Positions 27,946 to 37,389 are shown, counted from the first letter of the stretch. The stretch is DNA of 64,000 nucleotides from Methylomonas sp. AM2-LC (GCF_039904985.1 NZ_CP157005.1:186001-250000); one strand, 5' to 3'. The notes: generated by a model not told the origin, from the letters alone. Made by a program: numbers and translations.

Positions 27946-28776
27946 ATGTACCCAACCAGCACTGAGATAGCCGCATTTCTTAACGAAGATATAGGTAGTG
28001 GCGACTTAACTGCAACTATTATTCCAATCAATACTAAGGCGACCGCCAACGTAATAACACGACAGGATATTGTTCTTTGTGGACAAACTTGGTTCGAAGC
28101 TGTGTTTAAACATTTAAGTACAGACGTATCGATTGAGTGGTTTTGTAAAGACGGCGATTTTGTAAAAGCTAACACCATACTTTGTAAGTTAAATGGGCCC
28201 GCCCGCAGCCTGCTAAGCGGCGAACGTACGGCATTAAACTTATTGCAAACGCTTTCTGCGACAGCAACATCCGCGCGCTTATACGCAAATGCCGTTGCAG
28301 GTACGGACTGTAAGGTACTCGATACACGCAAAACCATTCCTGGCTTACGCCAAGCCCAAAAATATGCGGTAAGGTGTGGTGGCTGTTTTAATCATCGCAT
28401 CGGCTTATTTGATGCCATTTTAATTAAAGAAAATCATATCATTGCGGCTGGCTCAATATCTCAAGCCGTATTGTCTGCCAGACAGTGCAGTCAGGCAATG
28501 GTGGAAGTTGAAGTGGAAAACCTGGATGAATTTGCACTAGCCTTGGCTGCAAAGCCTGACCGCATCATGCTGGATAATTTTTCAATTGCCGATATCGTAA
28601 CAGCCGTAAATAACAATTGCGGCAAAGCGGAGTTGGAAGCTTCAGGAAATATAACTTTAGACAATATACGTGAGTATGCGCGAACAGGTGTAGATTTCAT
28701 TTCTATAGGCGCATTGACCAAACATTTAACTGCGGCCGACCTGTCAATGCGTATTGAACTAAGGTCGACCGAATAA
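27946..28776 (+). CDS. nadC: Nicotinate-nucleotide pyrophosphorylase
   Basis: The 276-residue NadC condenses quinolinate with PRPP to give nicotinate mononucleotide in NAD synthesis. Conserved runs include EDIGSGDLTA, GERTALNLLQTLSATAT, LDTRKTIPGLRQAQKYAVRCGGCFNHRIGLFDAILIKENHI, EVEVENLDE, and the C-terminal LEASGNITLDNIREYARTGVDFISIGALTK. It stands alone, divergent from gloA and convergent with the AP2-like gene, with 8 bases between their stop codons. Confidence 0.97.
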   Translation: MYPTSTEIAAFLNEDIGSGDLTATIIPINTKATANVITRQDIVLCGQTWFEAVFKHLSTDVSIEWFCKDGDFVKANTILCKLNGPARSLLSGERTALNLLQTLSATATSARLYANAVAGTDCKVLDTRKTIPGLRQAQKYAVRCGGCFNHRIGLFDAILIKENHIIAAGSISQAVLSARQCSQAMVEVEVENLDEFALALAAKPDRIMLDNFSIADIVTAVNNNCGKAELEASGNITLDNIREYARTGVDFISIGALTKHLTAADLSMRIELRSTE

Positions 28777-28784
28777 AATAGTGC

Positions 28785-29297
28785 TTAACTAACTGCGTCT
28801 AACCTTTCGTTTTCATAAAGGCGCAGTTTTTTCCAATTTGCAAATTTGGTATCATCGAACTCTGCGTCATGATCAATTGCATGTTCATAACAACTACGGA
28901 AAAGGCGCGCTGTACGGAAAGCATGTAGCTCATCATCAGCAGTAACAATTTGTACATTACCAACCTGAAAAGTTTTGTTACGTGATTTACCGTCTTTAAC
29001 CCAGAATACTGTATAGCATAAATAGCTTTTATCTTTACGATGGTCAAACTTAATGGTTCTAGACACACCAGTAACACCGGTAGTGGTCTTATTTTTAGGT
29101 GGTTTCAAAAAGCGGGTTTTGCTCCCTTTTAGCACAACCAGCATTTGATCCCGCCAAGTAATTGCGGCTTTTAGAGATTTTGTTTTACTTCCCCACAGCT
29201 TATGGGAAAAATAGCGGCTGCTTTCTTTGCCGCGACGAACAATACGCACTTGAAATCCAAAGGCATCAGGTTCGGTTACATGTTTAACTTTTGTCAT
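28785..29297 (-). CDS. AP2-like domain protein
   Basis: The 170-residue basic protein appears to hold two AP2/integrase-type DNA-binding folds. The first is FGFQVRIVRRGKESSRYFSHKLWGSKTKSLKAAITWRDQML (about 13-53), and the second is TGVTGVSRTIKFDHRKDKSYLCYTVFWVKDGKSRNKTFQVG (about 73-112), with a trailing helix AFRTARLFRSCYEHAI. The three-strand-plus-helix pattern with basic strands fits AP2/ERF-like proteins, which in bacteria are usually tied to homing endonucleases or phages. No nuclease domain is present, so it may be a stand-alone DNA-binding protein. Its target is unknown. Confidence 0.65.
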   Translation of the reverse strand: MTKVKHVTEPDAFGFQVRIVRRGKESSRYFSHKLWGSKTKSLKAAITWRDQMLVVLKGSKTRFLKPPKNKTTTGVTGVSRTIKFDHRKDKSYLCYTVFWVKDGKSRNKTFQVGNVQIVTADDELHAFRTARLFRSCYEHAIDHDAEFDDTKFANWKKLRLYENERLDAVS

Positions 29298-29542
29298 ACA
29301 TCATCATCAAAAGAAATTAACATTAGAAAAACTCGTGCATTGATTTATTGATCTAATTAACGAGCCACCAGTGTAAGTTACGGATTACAAATTAACGCGA
29401 ATTTGTCAGTTGCGCAAGTAGTATTTTCATAGTTTATTAATTAGCTCACAAGAAATTTAGTGTAGAATAGCTATCGGCCTTTTAACCGAGGCATAAAGAA
29501 TATTATAACCCTTTGTTTTTGAAAAAAATTAGGAGAAAATTG

Positions 29543-30145
29543 ATGAGCGTTTTAGTTGGCAAACAAGCACCTGATTTCACAGTACCTGCAGTTTTAGCTG
29601 ATGGTGAGATAGTTGATTCTTACAGTTTTTCCGCTGCAACTAGCGGTAAATACGCGGTTATTTTCTTTTATCCGCTAGACTTTACCTTTGTCTGCCCCAG
29701 CGAATTAATCGCTTTTGACCATCGCATCGATGAATTCAAAAGTCGTGGCGTAGAAGTGGTTGGCGTTTCCATTGATTCACACTTCACTCATAATGCTTGG
29801 CGTAACACACCTATCAATGCAGGAGGCATTGGGCCAGTTCGTTATACTCTGGCAGCAGATATTAAACACACTATCGCAAAAGATTACGATGTAGAATCTG
29901 AGGGCGGCGTCGCTTATCGTGGCAGCTTTCTGATTGATAAATCCGGCAAAGTCCGCCACCAGGTAGTAAATGACCTACCCTTAGGTCGTAATATAGACGA
30001 AATGTTGCGTATGATTGACGCGTTACAATTCCATGAACAACATGGCGAAGTTTGCCCAGCAGGATGGAATAAAGGCGATGCAGGCATGAACGCTAACCCT
30101 AAAGGTGTAGCCGAATACCTGACAAAAAACGCAGACAAATTATAA
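29543..30145 (+). CDS. Typical 2-Cys peroxiredoxin (AhpC/Prx1 type)
   Basis: The 200-residue peroxidase starts at ATG 29543, where AGGAGA lies 7 bases upstream; a longer in-frame start at 29513 lacks support. The peroxidatic cysteine is C51 in PLDFTFVCPSE, and the resolving cysteine is C171 in HGEVCPAGW. The GGxxx-to-YF region is GGIGPVRYTL. The C-terminal helix after the resolving Cys (GMNANPKGVAEYLTKNADKL) is typical of sensitive Prx1 enzymes. It reduces H2O2 and organic peroxides in the cytoplasm. Methanethiol oxidation, predicted elsewhere in the window, yields H2O2, but there is no direct link. Confidence 0.95.
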   Translation: MSVLVGKQAPDFTVPAVLADGEIVDSYSFSAATSGKYAVIFFYPLDFTFVCPSELIAFDHRIDEFKSRGVEVVGVSIDSHFTHNAWRNTPINAGGIGPVRYTLAADIKHTIAKDYDVESEGGVAYRGSFLIDKSGKVRHQVVNDLPLGRNIDEMLRMIDALQFHEQHGEVCPAGWNKGDAGMNANPKGVAEYLTKNADKL

Positions 30146-30156
30146 GCGTTAACGTT

Positions 30157-30192
30157 AAAAAAGGCGCGTTGCATCGGCAATGCGCCTTTTTT
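30157..30192. terminator. Bidirectional rho-independent terminator
   Basis: GGCGCGTTGC (30163-30172) pairs with GCAATGCGCC (30177-30186), with one G-T pair and loop ATCG. It is flanked by A6 and T6, so it works for the peroxiredoxin gene and for the opposing ZIP gene. Confidence 0.92.
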
Positions 30193-30220
30193 ATGCCTGA
30201 CTATCAATCTGGTCAGAAAT

Positions 30221-31060
30221 TTATCCAGTCACTCCATGCGCAATCGTTTGCATTAACAATATTAATCCTACGCCAGCCAATATAAATCCGATCTGTTGTA
30301 ACGATGTTTTGAGATCCGTTTTTTGGTGTAACGAGGGTATCAGATCCGCTACCGCAATATAAATAAAACTGGAAGCCGCCAAAGTCAGAAAATAAGGCAA
30401 TAATGTATGCAAATCACCCAAACTGAAATAGGCCAACACTCCCCCCAATACTGTTGCCAAGCTTGATAAAATATTGTAGATAAGTGCCTTTCTCCGGCTA
30501 TAACCACTATGTAACAAAATTGCAAAATCCCCTACTTCTTGTGGAATTTCGTGGGCAGCTACCGCCAGACTCGTCACAATACCCAGCTGTACATCAGTCA
30601 TAAATGCTGCAGCAATCAGTACACCATCAACAAAATTGTGAATACTATCGCCCAAAATAATAAAAGTACCCGCCGGACGATGATTTTGCTGAACAGCTTG
30701 ACTGGTGTGACCATGCCCATGAAAGGCATGATCAGCATGCGCTTCTTCGCCATGCGCTTCACACGCATGTGAATGACAATGCCGCCAAATCAATAATTTT
30801 TCCAATCCAAAAAACAGCAGGATACCAATCAATAGCGTACTGGATAATACCGATATTTCGGAACTAGCAACCTCTTCAAAAGCATGTGGAATCAAACCGC
30901 AAAAAGCACCTGTTAATAATGCACCAATCGCAAAACTAATTCCATGCGGCAATACACGTTGCCGTTGTTGTTCTGGTAACAATAAAAATACACTAGCCGC
31001 TAACACACTAAGAACGCCACCGATAGCGGTAAAAATAATAATATAAAACAATAAACTCAA
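30221..31060 (-). CDS. ZIP family metal transporter
   Basis: The 279-residue membrane protein has eight predicted helices, a His-rich cytoplasmic loop (HCHSHACEAHGEEAHADHAFHGHGH), and the ZIP metal-site helices DSIHNFVDGVLIAAAF and AVAAHEIPQEVGDFAILL. It probably imports zinc or another divalent metal. I place the start at TTG 31060: it overlaps the pgeF stop in TTGA, and GGAG lies 9 bases upstream. The longer ATG start at 31153 would run deep into pgeF and give a non-family N-terminus. rluD, pgeF and this gene form one leftward operon. Confidence 0.88.
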   Translation of the reverse strand: MSLLFYIIIFTAIGGVLSVLAASVFLLLPEQQRQRVLPHGISFAIGALLTGAFCGLIPHAFEEVASSEISVLSSTLLIGILLFFGLEKLLIWRHCHSHACEAHGEEAHADHAFHGHGHTSQAVQQNHRPAGTFIILGDSIHNFVDGVLIAAAFMTDVQLGIVTSLAVAAHEIPQEVGDFAILLHSGYSRRKALIYNILSSLATVLGGVLAYFSLGDLHTLLPYFLTLAASSFIYIAVADLIPSLHQKTDLKTSLQQIGFILAGVGLILLMQTIAHGVTG

Positions 31061-31788
31061 GACTTTGAACTCCAGATCAAACTCGCCATGCGACCGGTAA
31101 CAGCGCCATCTCGACGGTATGAATAGAATCGAGCGGCATCTGTAACCGTACACAAACCGCCACCGTAAATTTGTTTGACTCCCAAATGGTTAAGTTGAAT
31201 TCGCGCCAATTGATAAATATCTGCCAACCATTTACCAGACGAAATTGCCTGAAAAGCTGTTTTATAAACAGCACTGTCATCAACAAAAGCATTATAAACA
31301 GCTTCGCCTACTTCAAAATGCCGAGGTCCAATGGCAGGACCAAGCCATGCAAGAACCGATTGGCAATTCATTTGTTTAAAAGTTTCAGAAAGGATTCCAG
31401 CTTGTAACCCTCGCCATCCAGCATGGGCAGCAGCAACCACCCGCCCCCCATCACCACAAAAAAGTACGGGTAAACAATCAGCAGTGAGTATTGCACACAC
31501 CACGCCAGGCTGATCAGTATAACTAGCATCTGCACATTCCAAGCCATTAACAGTATCAGCTTTAATCACCCGCACGCCATGCACTTGCTGTAACCAAACT
31601 GGTTCACTTGGCAATTGCAACATTTCCTTGATAATTTCTCGATTACGATTTACATGGTCTGAATAATCATTAACGTGCGTAGCTGGATTTAATGTCGAAA
31701 ACGCACCAACACTGACGCCACCAGACCTGAGGGTCACAGCAGCATGGATATGGGCTGGTAGAGGCCAATCAGGTTTAATCCAGTTCAT
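31057..31788 (-). CDS. pgeF: Purine nucleoside phosphorylase YfiH/LACC1 family
   Basis: The product (about 243 residues) belongs to the YfiH/PgeF multicopper-like family, now known as purine nucleoside phosphorylases; E. coli YfiH also edits peptidoglycan precursors. Key motifs are WLQQVHGVRV, AILTADCLPVLFC, AAAHAGWRGLQAGIL and LGPAIGPRHFEVG, which hold the zinc-binding His/Cys residues. The start at ATG 31788 (MNWIKPDWPLP, the family opening) overlaps the rluD 3' end by 14 bases; an ATG at 31803 is also possible. The rluD-pgeF pairing is conserved in gammaproteobacteria. Confidence 0.94.
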   Translation of the reverse strand: MNWIKPDWPLPAHIHAAVTLRSGGVSVGAFSTLNPATHVNDYSDHVNRNREIIKEMLQLPSEPVWLQQVHGVRVIKADTVNGLECADASYTDQPGVVCAILTADCLPVLFCGDGGRVVAAAHAGWRGLQAGILSETFKQMNCQSVLAWLGPAIGPRHFEVGEAVYNAFVDDSAVYKTAFQAISSGKWLADIYQLARIQLNHLGVKQIYGGGLCTVTDAARFYSYRRDGAVTGRMASLIWSSKS

Positions 31789-32719
31789 TTTCGGCCAGCA
31801 CATTTAGCAAATGCTGCATATCGTCTGGCAATGCTTGTTCCCATTCGCAATATTCACCCGTTTCAGGATGCTCCAAGCCCAATTTGACTGCATGCAAGGC
31901 CTGCCGCTTGAAACTACGTAAAGCATCAGCAAGGGCAGGATTACAATCAGCTGGCATTTGAAAGCGCCCGCCATAGACCTGATCACCCACCAACGGATAA
32001 TTGATATGGGTCATGTGTACACGAATTTGATGAGTGCGCCCTGTTTCCAGCTTAACGCGAATCAATGTATGGCGTTTAAAACGCCTTTCCAATCGATAAT
32101 GAGTAACCGCTTCCTTACCATCTCGTCTTACCGCATTACGCTTACGATCAACTGGGTGACGCCCAATGGGTTCATCAACGCTGCCCCCAGCCGTCATCCA
32201 GCCTTTAACCAGCGCTAGATATTCGCGGGTTATACTCCTGTCCTGCAATTGCCCAACTAGACTATTATGGGCCTGTAGAGTTTTGGCAACCATTAATAAC
32301 CCAGTTGTATCTTTATCAATACGATGCACAATACCCGCACGAGGAAGAGTATTTAGCTCAGGATCGTGATTAAGCAAAGCATTGACTAAAGTGCCATTCC
32401 AATTGCCAACTGCTGGATGTACTACTAAACCAGCGGGTTTGTTAATGATTAAAAGTGAGTTATCTTCGTAAATGATGTCCAAAGGAATATCTTCAGCATC
32501 ATAGTCCAAGACCGCTTCAGCTTCTGCATCTAATTCAATTTCTTCACCACCATCTAGCTTGTCTCTGCCTTTCAAGACCACACCATTCACCTGCACTCGC
32601 CCGGCTTTAATCCAGGTTTGCAGCTTACTGCGAGAATAGTCAGAAAACATTTCTGCCAAACATTGATCGAGGCGCATGCCTGCCAGTTCCTCAGGAACCC
32701 TTGCCGTTATTATCGTCAT
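31775..32719 (-). CDS. rluD: 23S rRNA pseudouridine synthase RluD
   Basis: The 314-residue protein has an N-terminal S4 RNA-binding domain (MRLDQCLAEMFSDYSRSKLQTWIKAGRVQVNG) and a RluA-type catalytic domain with the active-site aspartate in AGIVHRIDKDTTGLLMVAKT. Further conserved runs are LIINKPAGLVVHPAVGNWNGTLVNALL and ETGRTHQIRVHMTHINYPLVGDQVYGG. RluD modifies helix 69 of 23S rRNA. It is the first gene of the rluD-pgeF-ZIP operon and divergent from bamD, an arrangement common in gammaproteobacteria. Confidence 0.97.
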   Translation of the reverse strand: MTIITARVPEELAGMRLDQCLAEMFSDYSRSKLQTWIKAGRVQVNGVVLKGRDKLDGGEEIELDAEAEAVLDYDAEDIPLDIIYEDNSLLIINKPAGLVVHPAVGNWNGTLVNALLNHDPELNTLPRAGIVHRIDKDTTGLLMVAKTLQAHNSLVGQLQDRSITREYLALVKGWMTAGGSVDEPIGRHPVDRKRNAVRRDGKEAVTHYRLERRFKRHTLIRVKLETGRTHQIRVHMTHINYPLVGDQVYGGRFQMPADCNPALADALRSFKRQALHAVKLGLEHPETGEYCEWEQALPDDMQHLLNVLAENELD

Positions 32720-32801
32720 AATCGTTTTTAAGTTATACTCCTAACCAAATGCCGCTTTAAGCGCCAAAAAACCAACAATATTACAACGTGTTGTCTATCG
32801 T

Positions 32802-33656
32802 ATGCGATTTCTTTTAGTAAAAATTATTTTTCTTGCAAGTTTAATCTTAATTTTATCAGGCTGTGAAACCCTGGGAGGGTTATTTGACAAGGGCTCATCA
32901 TCCAGTAAAGAAAAAGAAGATGAGTTTGCCAACTGGGATGAAAAAAAATTCCATGACGAAGCAAGAACCGCTTTGGATAAAAAAAGTTACCAGAGAGCCG
33001 TTGCTTTATACGAAGCATTAGAAGCTCGTTATCCTTTTGGCGAATATGCTCCGCAAGCACAAATAAATGTGGCTTATGCTTATTACAAAAATGACGATCC
33101 AGAAGCGGCCATTGCGGCAGCAGATCGGTTTATTAAAACCCACCCACGCAATCCTAATGTCGATTATGCCTATTATTTGAAAGGCTTGGTGAATTATAAT
33201 CGTGGGATTGGTTTTATTGATCGTTTCTTACCAACCGACTCATCGCAACGCGATCCGGGAAGCGCCCGCGATTCTTTTGACAATTTTCAGGAGTTAATTC
33301 GTCGTTTTCCCAATAGCCAATATGCACCCGATGCAAAACAACGTATGACAGCACTACGAAATAATCTGGGTATGTACGAAATTCATGTTGCTGATTTTTA
33401 CATGCGCCGCAAAGCTTATGAAGCAGCAATCAATCGTGCAAATTATGTTCTGAAAGAATTTCCGCGCACTCCTGCAATTCCAATTGCATTGCAAATGATG
33501 GCAGACGGTTATCGAAAACTGGGTTTAGAAGATATGGCTGCGGATGCTGATCGAGTATTTAAACTCAATTATCCTAACGGAGCACCGATGGGTGATTATA
33601 AGGATGAAGGCGTTATTCAAAAAATATGGGATACCATGGGCTTAGATCACCATTAA
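32802..33656 (+). CDS. bamD: Outer membrane assembly lipoprotein BamD
   Basis: The 284-residue lipoprotein has a signal with lipobox LSGC and five TPR-type helical repeats (SYQRAVALYEALEARYPFGEYAPQAQINVAYAYYKNDDPEAAIAAADRFIKTHPRNPNVDYAYYLKGLVNYNRG and following). It is the essential BamA partner of the outer-membrane beta-barrel assembly machine and matches the usual length (about 245-300). It is divergent from rluD, with an 82-base shared promoter region. The next gene starts 86 bases later on the same strand. Confidence 0.96.
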   Translation: MRFLLVKIIFLASLILILSGCETLGGLFDKGSSSSKEKEDEFANWDEKKFHDEARTALDKKSYQRAVALYEALEARYPFGEYAPQAQINVAYAYYKNDDPEAAIAAADRFIKTHPRNPNVDYAYYLKGLVNYNRGIGFIDRFLPTDSSQRDPGSARDSFDNFQELIRRFPNSQYAPDAKQRMTALRNNLGMYEIHVADFYMRRKAYEAAINRANYVLKEFPRTPAIPIALQMMADGYRKLGLEDMAADADRVFKLNYPNGAPMGDYKDEGVIQKIWDTMGLDHH

Positions 33657-33742
33657 CACTAAAACTCGACCATTCGCTTGAAATAATAGCGTCTAAATCA
33701 TTAACTTTGATCGTTTGTTTTCGAAAGTGCTTACTATACATG

Positions 33743-34936
33743 ATGCGTCTAGTCTGTCTGTTACTCTGCCTGCCACTGTTAACATACGCTGACAGCAAAG
33801 CCGAAACTCTGTTTCAGAACAGATTTTTTTCACTATCGCAAAATACCGATTTATTATGCGCAACCAGCCAACAAGAGTACGCTCCCATTGGCGCATTGGC
33901 TGCCATTATCGAATTTTACGAAGCTAATCATCCTGGCTTGCGAAAACAGGCTGTTTTAGTGCTCACCGATCATAATAATCCCGAGCATCTGGCAGATTTA
34001 ATTGGCTTCCGTCGTGATTGTGCCAACAATCAAGCCGATGATTTATGTGTATTAGAAAAATACTGGGGTGACCGTGATGCAGCCTGGCGAGCATTGGCAT
34101 TATTTTACGACACCAAAACCATCATTAAACATAGTGATGATTACCAGTTGCCTCGCTTTAAAGCCGATCATTTACGGATTTTCGAAAAAGCCATTCGTAA
34201 AATTCCAGCTTTTTTACGAAAATCAATTAGCAAAGCTAAGCCAAATGATCATTTAGCTCAAGAAATTGCTAACAAACCCAGCGCATTACAAGCACTGATT
34301 CTTGAAGCGTTTCCCGATGATTACAAAACCAGCATCTGGCAAGATCATACTCACCCACTGACACTGGTTCCTGGTTACGGGTTCCGCAACCAGACAGTAG
34401 CACAAGTGTATAGTGGTCAGAATCTAATTATTTTTACAATTAAGGCTTTCGATAAAGGTAAGGAAGGATCGTCTTATCGTGACATTGATCTTGAATATCT
34501 GGTTGATTTCCGTTTACCCATTGTAGTGCATGAAATTGCTCATACCATTGATAATTTTCACTTTTGGAACGGTACAGACGATTTATACTTTTTCTATCAA
34601 TATCGAAAAATTTCTAACGCTGAAGAGACTGAGAAAATTATAGCAGAAGCCAAACTGGCTCTTTGGCCATCTAAATGGTTTGAAGCTTTTGAATATTTAT
34701 GGGAAGTTAACGAAGGGCGTTACGACGGTAACACACAGGAAAAACTGGCAGAACTGATGGCACAGTATATCCTGATACCGGAGCGCCTTCAGCAAAGCGC
34801 ACCTGTTGCTTATTTGTGGTTACGTGACGAAGTATTTAAAGGAATTGAATATCAAGGTTATGATCATTGCAATACAGCTCTCACCCGCCCTTTAAAATGG
34901 TGGCAAGATGCCACATCTAAAATGCTGGGCCGCTAA
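33743..34936 (+). CDS. Secreted HExxH metallopeptidase-like protein
   Basis: The protein starts with a signal peptide (MRLVCLLLCLPLLTYA-DS), so it is probably periplasmic. A zinc motif HEIAHTIDNFHF lies near the middle of the C-terminal half, and a downstream helix EKLAELMAQYILIPERLQ could supply the third ligand. This is like the gluzincin ATLF-type fold, where HExxH is followed by E in an F/LA..F.YL.P helix. The N-terminal 200 residues match nothing I recognise. Two adjacent ATG codons (33740, 33743) are candidates; a longer start at 33626 would overlap bamD and lose the signal peptide. Substrate unknown. Confidence 0.65.
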   Translation: MRLVCLLLCLPLLTYADSKAETLFQNRFFSLSQNTDLLCATSQQEYAPIGALAAIIEFYEANHPGLRKQAVLVLTDHNNPEHLADLIGFRRDCANNQADDLCVLEKYWGDRDAAWRALALFYDTKTIIKHSDDYQLPRFKADHLRIFEKAIRKIPAFLRKSISKAKPNDHLAQEIANKPSALQALILEAFPDDYKTSIWQDHTHPLTLVPGYGFRNQTVAQVYSGQNLIIFTIKAFDKGKEGSSYRDIDLEYLVDFRLPIVVHEIAHTIDNFHFWNGTDDLYFFYQYRKISNAEETEKIIAEAKLALWPSKWFEAFEYLWEVNEGRYDGNTQEKLAELMAQYILIPERLQQSAPVAYLWLRDEVFKGIEYQGYDHCNTALTRPLKWWQDATSKMLGR

Positions 34937-35051
34937 TCGGGCTAATCCTATTGAGCATTGCTTAAGAAACATACTGCTTTTTTATTCTGGTTGACTAGAT
35001 TTTGTCGGACTGATGTAAAATTTTTCTATTTTTTAACGGTTATAGATACCC

Positions 35052-35606
35052 ATGAAAAAACCACAAACATTATCTTTACAGGAGCAACTTCTCCAATCTG
35101 GCCTGGCTAGTGATGCAAAAGCCAAACAAGTTAAAACTGACAAGCGTAAGCAGTCCAAGCTACAGCGCAGTCAAGGTATTGAAATTGTTGATGAATTAAA
35201 GATTAACCTGGAACAAACCCGCTTGCAGCAAGCAGAACGCGACCGAGAACTCAATCTGCTACGCAAACAAACTGAGGAAAAAAAAGCCTTATTGGCACAA
35301 ATTAAACAAATCGTCACCCTTAATCGTATCGAACAGGATGTCAATGGCGTCCTATACCAATTTAACCATCTGAATAAGGTCAAAACAGTCTATGTCAGCG
35401 AAAATGTTCGTTTAGCTTTAATTTCTGGTCGAATTGGAATTATTTGTGTTGATAACCAATATGAAATGGTACCCGCAGAAATCGCGCGTAAAATAGTGTC
35501 TCGCGATGCAGAAAGCGTAGTTCTGCTCAATGAAAATAGTCAAGAAGTGCATGCCACGGAAGATCCTTATGCGGCTTATCAAATTCCTGATGATCTAATT
35601 TGGTAA
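35052..35606 (+). CDS. DUF2058 family protein (YaiL-like)
   Basis: The 184-residue protein begins MKKPQTLSLQEQLLQSGLASDAKAKQVKTDKRKQSKLQRS, a highly charged N-terminal helix typical of DUF2058. A coiled coil follows (about 45-88), then a compact C-terminal domain VNGVLYQFNHLNKVKTVYVSENVRLALISGRIGIICVDNQYEMVPAEIARKI. E. coli YaiL/YaiL-like proteins are associated with nucleoproteins, but no biochemical role is established. It stands alone between the peptidase-like gene and the convergent sugar transferase gene. Confidence 0.88.
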   Translation: MKKPQTLSLQEQLLQSGLASDAKAKQVKTDKRKQSKLQRSQGIEIVDELKINLEQTRLQQAERDRELNLLRKQTEEKKALLAQIKQIVTLNRIEQDVNGVLYQFNHLNKVKTVYVSENVRLALISGRIGIICVDNQYEMVPAEIARKIVSRDAESVVLLNENSQEVHATEDPYAAYQIPDDLIW

Positions 35607-35668
35607 CTAGCCGTTTTAGTGGCATTTGCCAATTATCTGCATAATGACAGGAACCCACACGGTTTGAA

Positions 35669-37081
35669 TTAATAAACTTGTTTGCCAATAAAACCTTTAT
35701 ATAAAGTCATAAACACAATTTTAACATCCAACCACAAAGACCAATGCCGCAAATATTCTAGATCGTGATGAATACGGGCCTCCATTTTTTCAATCGTATC
35801 AGTTTCCCCCCTACATCCATTAATTTGTGCCTGCCCAGTGATACCCGGTTTAACCTTATGACGTAGCATATAGCCTTGAATTTGTTTACGATAATACTCG
35901 TTATGCGCAATGGCATGCGGACGTGGTCCCACTACAGACATTGTGCCTTGCAGTACATTTAAAAACTGAGGCAACTCATCCAAAGAAGTGCGTCTTAAAA
36001 AACTACCTAAAGGCGTAACCCGGCTATCGTTGGCAGTTGCCTGTTTAATATTATCACCGTTCTCACAGACCGACATAGACCTGAATTTCCAAACTTCGAT
36101 TTGTTCGCCTTTGATGCCATATCGTCTCTGTTTAAAAATGACGGGGCCTGGCGATGTGGACTTTATCGCTATGGCAATAGCCAACATCGGAAAAAAAATA
36201 ATGGGCAAAATAATTAAACACAATATTAGATCTTCTATACGTTTTGTTGCCCCGTTCATCGCATTAAATGGCGTATCAAATACACTGACTACTGGGATAC
36301 CTTGTACATTACTCCATTTCGACTGAATTAAATTAAAGGTAAAAAAATCTGGCACGATGTTTACAGAAACGGTGCTATCCGCCAATTCCTGAATCAACTG
36401 ATTGATTCTTCTTTCTGCACGCAGAGGTAAAGTGATATAGATGTGGTCTATCTCACCATTTTGAGCCATCGACAACAAGTCTTTAAAATTACCAGCCGTC
36501 TGCTGCGATTCGTCAAGCCGGGAGTCCTTACCAAAAGTACGATCATCATAGTATCCGACAAAGGTGTAGCCTAACCAAGGCATATCAGTCAAAGCTGTTT
36601 TTAATCTTTGCCCCAGACTATTAGCCCCCAATATAGCGTAGTTACGACTATTTAAACCATGTCGTCTCAAGTAAGCCAATATAGCTCGACGTGTTGAATG
36701 AACAAGGATAATTAACAAAGGCACCAATGGCAGCCACAACTCAATTACGGTCCTTGAAAAATGAAAGGTGTCGCTGGATAAATATAATCCCGTAAAGATA
36801 AACACAAATGTTGCTAACCATGAAAACAAAATCCGTATTGCCTCATCAAACATGGGCGCACCACGCCAACCATGATAAATCTCCTGATTTTCAGCAAACA
36901 GGCTAAAAAGTACAATGCTACTTAAACTAACAAATAAGTACTCTGGAGCTAAGGGAATGTTATAAACCTTTAAAGAAGCTAATAGCGAACCAACAATCAG
37001 CAAACTATCAACAGCACGTGTAAGACCCTGCAACTGAGAATGTAAAGGTCTGATCAAGCCTTTTGAACGTATCTGATTCAT
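35669..37081 (-). CDS. Undecaprenyl-phosphate glucose/galactose phosphotransferase, WcaJ type
   Basis: The 470-residue membrane protein starts polysaccharide synthesis by moving a sugar-1-phosphate onto undecaprenyl phosphate. Four N-terminal membrane helices are followed by a CoA-binding-like Rossmann region (NYAILGANSLGQRLKTAL), another helix near 280-300, and the catalytic bacterial sugar transferase domain: SPGPVIFKQRRYGIKG, WKFRSMSV, SLDELPQFLNVLQGTMSVVGPRP, and GITGQAQINGCRGETDT. It stands about 6.5 kb from the main polysaccharide island and on the opposite strand. It may still prime that glycan, since no other initiating transferase is seen in the window. Confidence 0.93.
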   Translation of the reverse strand: MNQIRSKGLIRPLHSQLQGLTRAVDSLLIVGSLLASLKVYNIPLAPEYLFVSLSSIVLFSLFAENQEIYHGWRGAPMFDEAIRILFSWLATFVFIFTGLYLSSDTFHFSRTVIELWLPLVPLLIILVHSTRRAILAYLRRHGLNSRNYAILGANSLGQRLKTALTDMPWLGYTFVGYYDDRTFGKDSRLDESQQTAGNFKDLLSMAQNGEIDHIYITLPLRAERRINQLIQELADSTVSVNIVPDFFTFNLIQSKWSNVQGIPVVSVFDTPFNAMNGATKRIEDLILCLIILPIIFFPMLAIAIAIKSTSPGPVIFKQRRYGIKGEQIEVWKFRSMSVCENGDNIKQATANDSRVTPLGSFLRRTSLDELPQFLNVLQGTMSVVGPRPHAIAHNEYYRKQIQGYMLRHKVKPGITGQAQINGCRGETDTIEKMEARIHHDLEYLRHWSLWLDVKIVFMTLYKGFIGKQVY

Positions 37082-37389
37082 AACGCAATTGTCCTATTTA
37101 CCCTTTAATTCAGGTCAGTTATGGATATATTAGCCAACTGTAGTTTTTGAATAAACATAAGTAATTATGCCTATGAGTAGCAGAATATTTACCCATACAA
37201 ATTAAACAAGGCTTGTTCACAATGTATTAATGCATTTATCAATACTACAATAACCTATTAAACACAAATTTGAAATGTAGGAATCGGTATCACATCAGAT
37301 AATTCACAAAAATACGCCTTCCTGATCAAACATCGGATAAAATCCAGGTATTTAATCATTTGTACATTTTTACCAATCTGGAAATCGGC
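37082..37389. other. Intergenic region upstream of wcaJ-like gene and pyrF
   Basis: These 308 AT-rich bases lie between divergent genes and should hold both promoters. I see no gene, and no repeat strong enough to report. Confidence 0.5.

Noticed and set aside
30221..31153. Longer ZIP transporter starting at ATG 31153
   Set aside because: The extra 31 residues are not ZIP-like and overlap pgeF by 97 bases. TTG 31060 has a ribosome site and a TTGA overlap with the pgeF stop.
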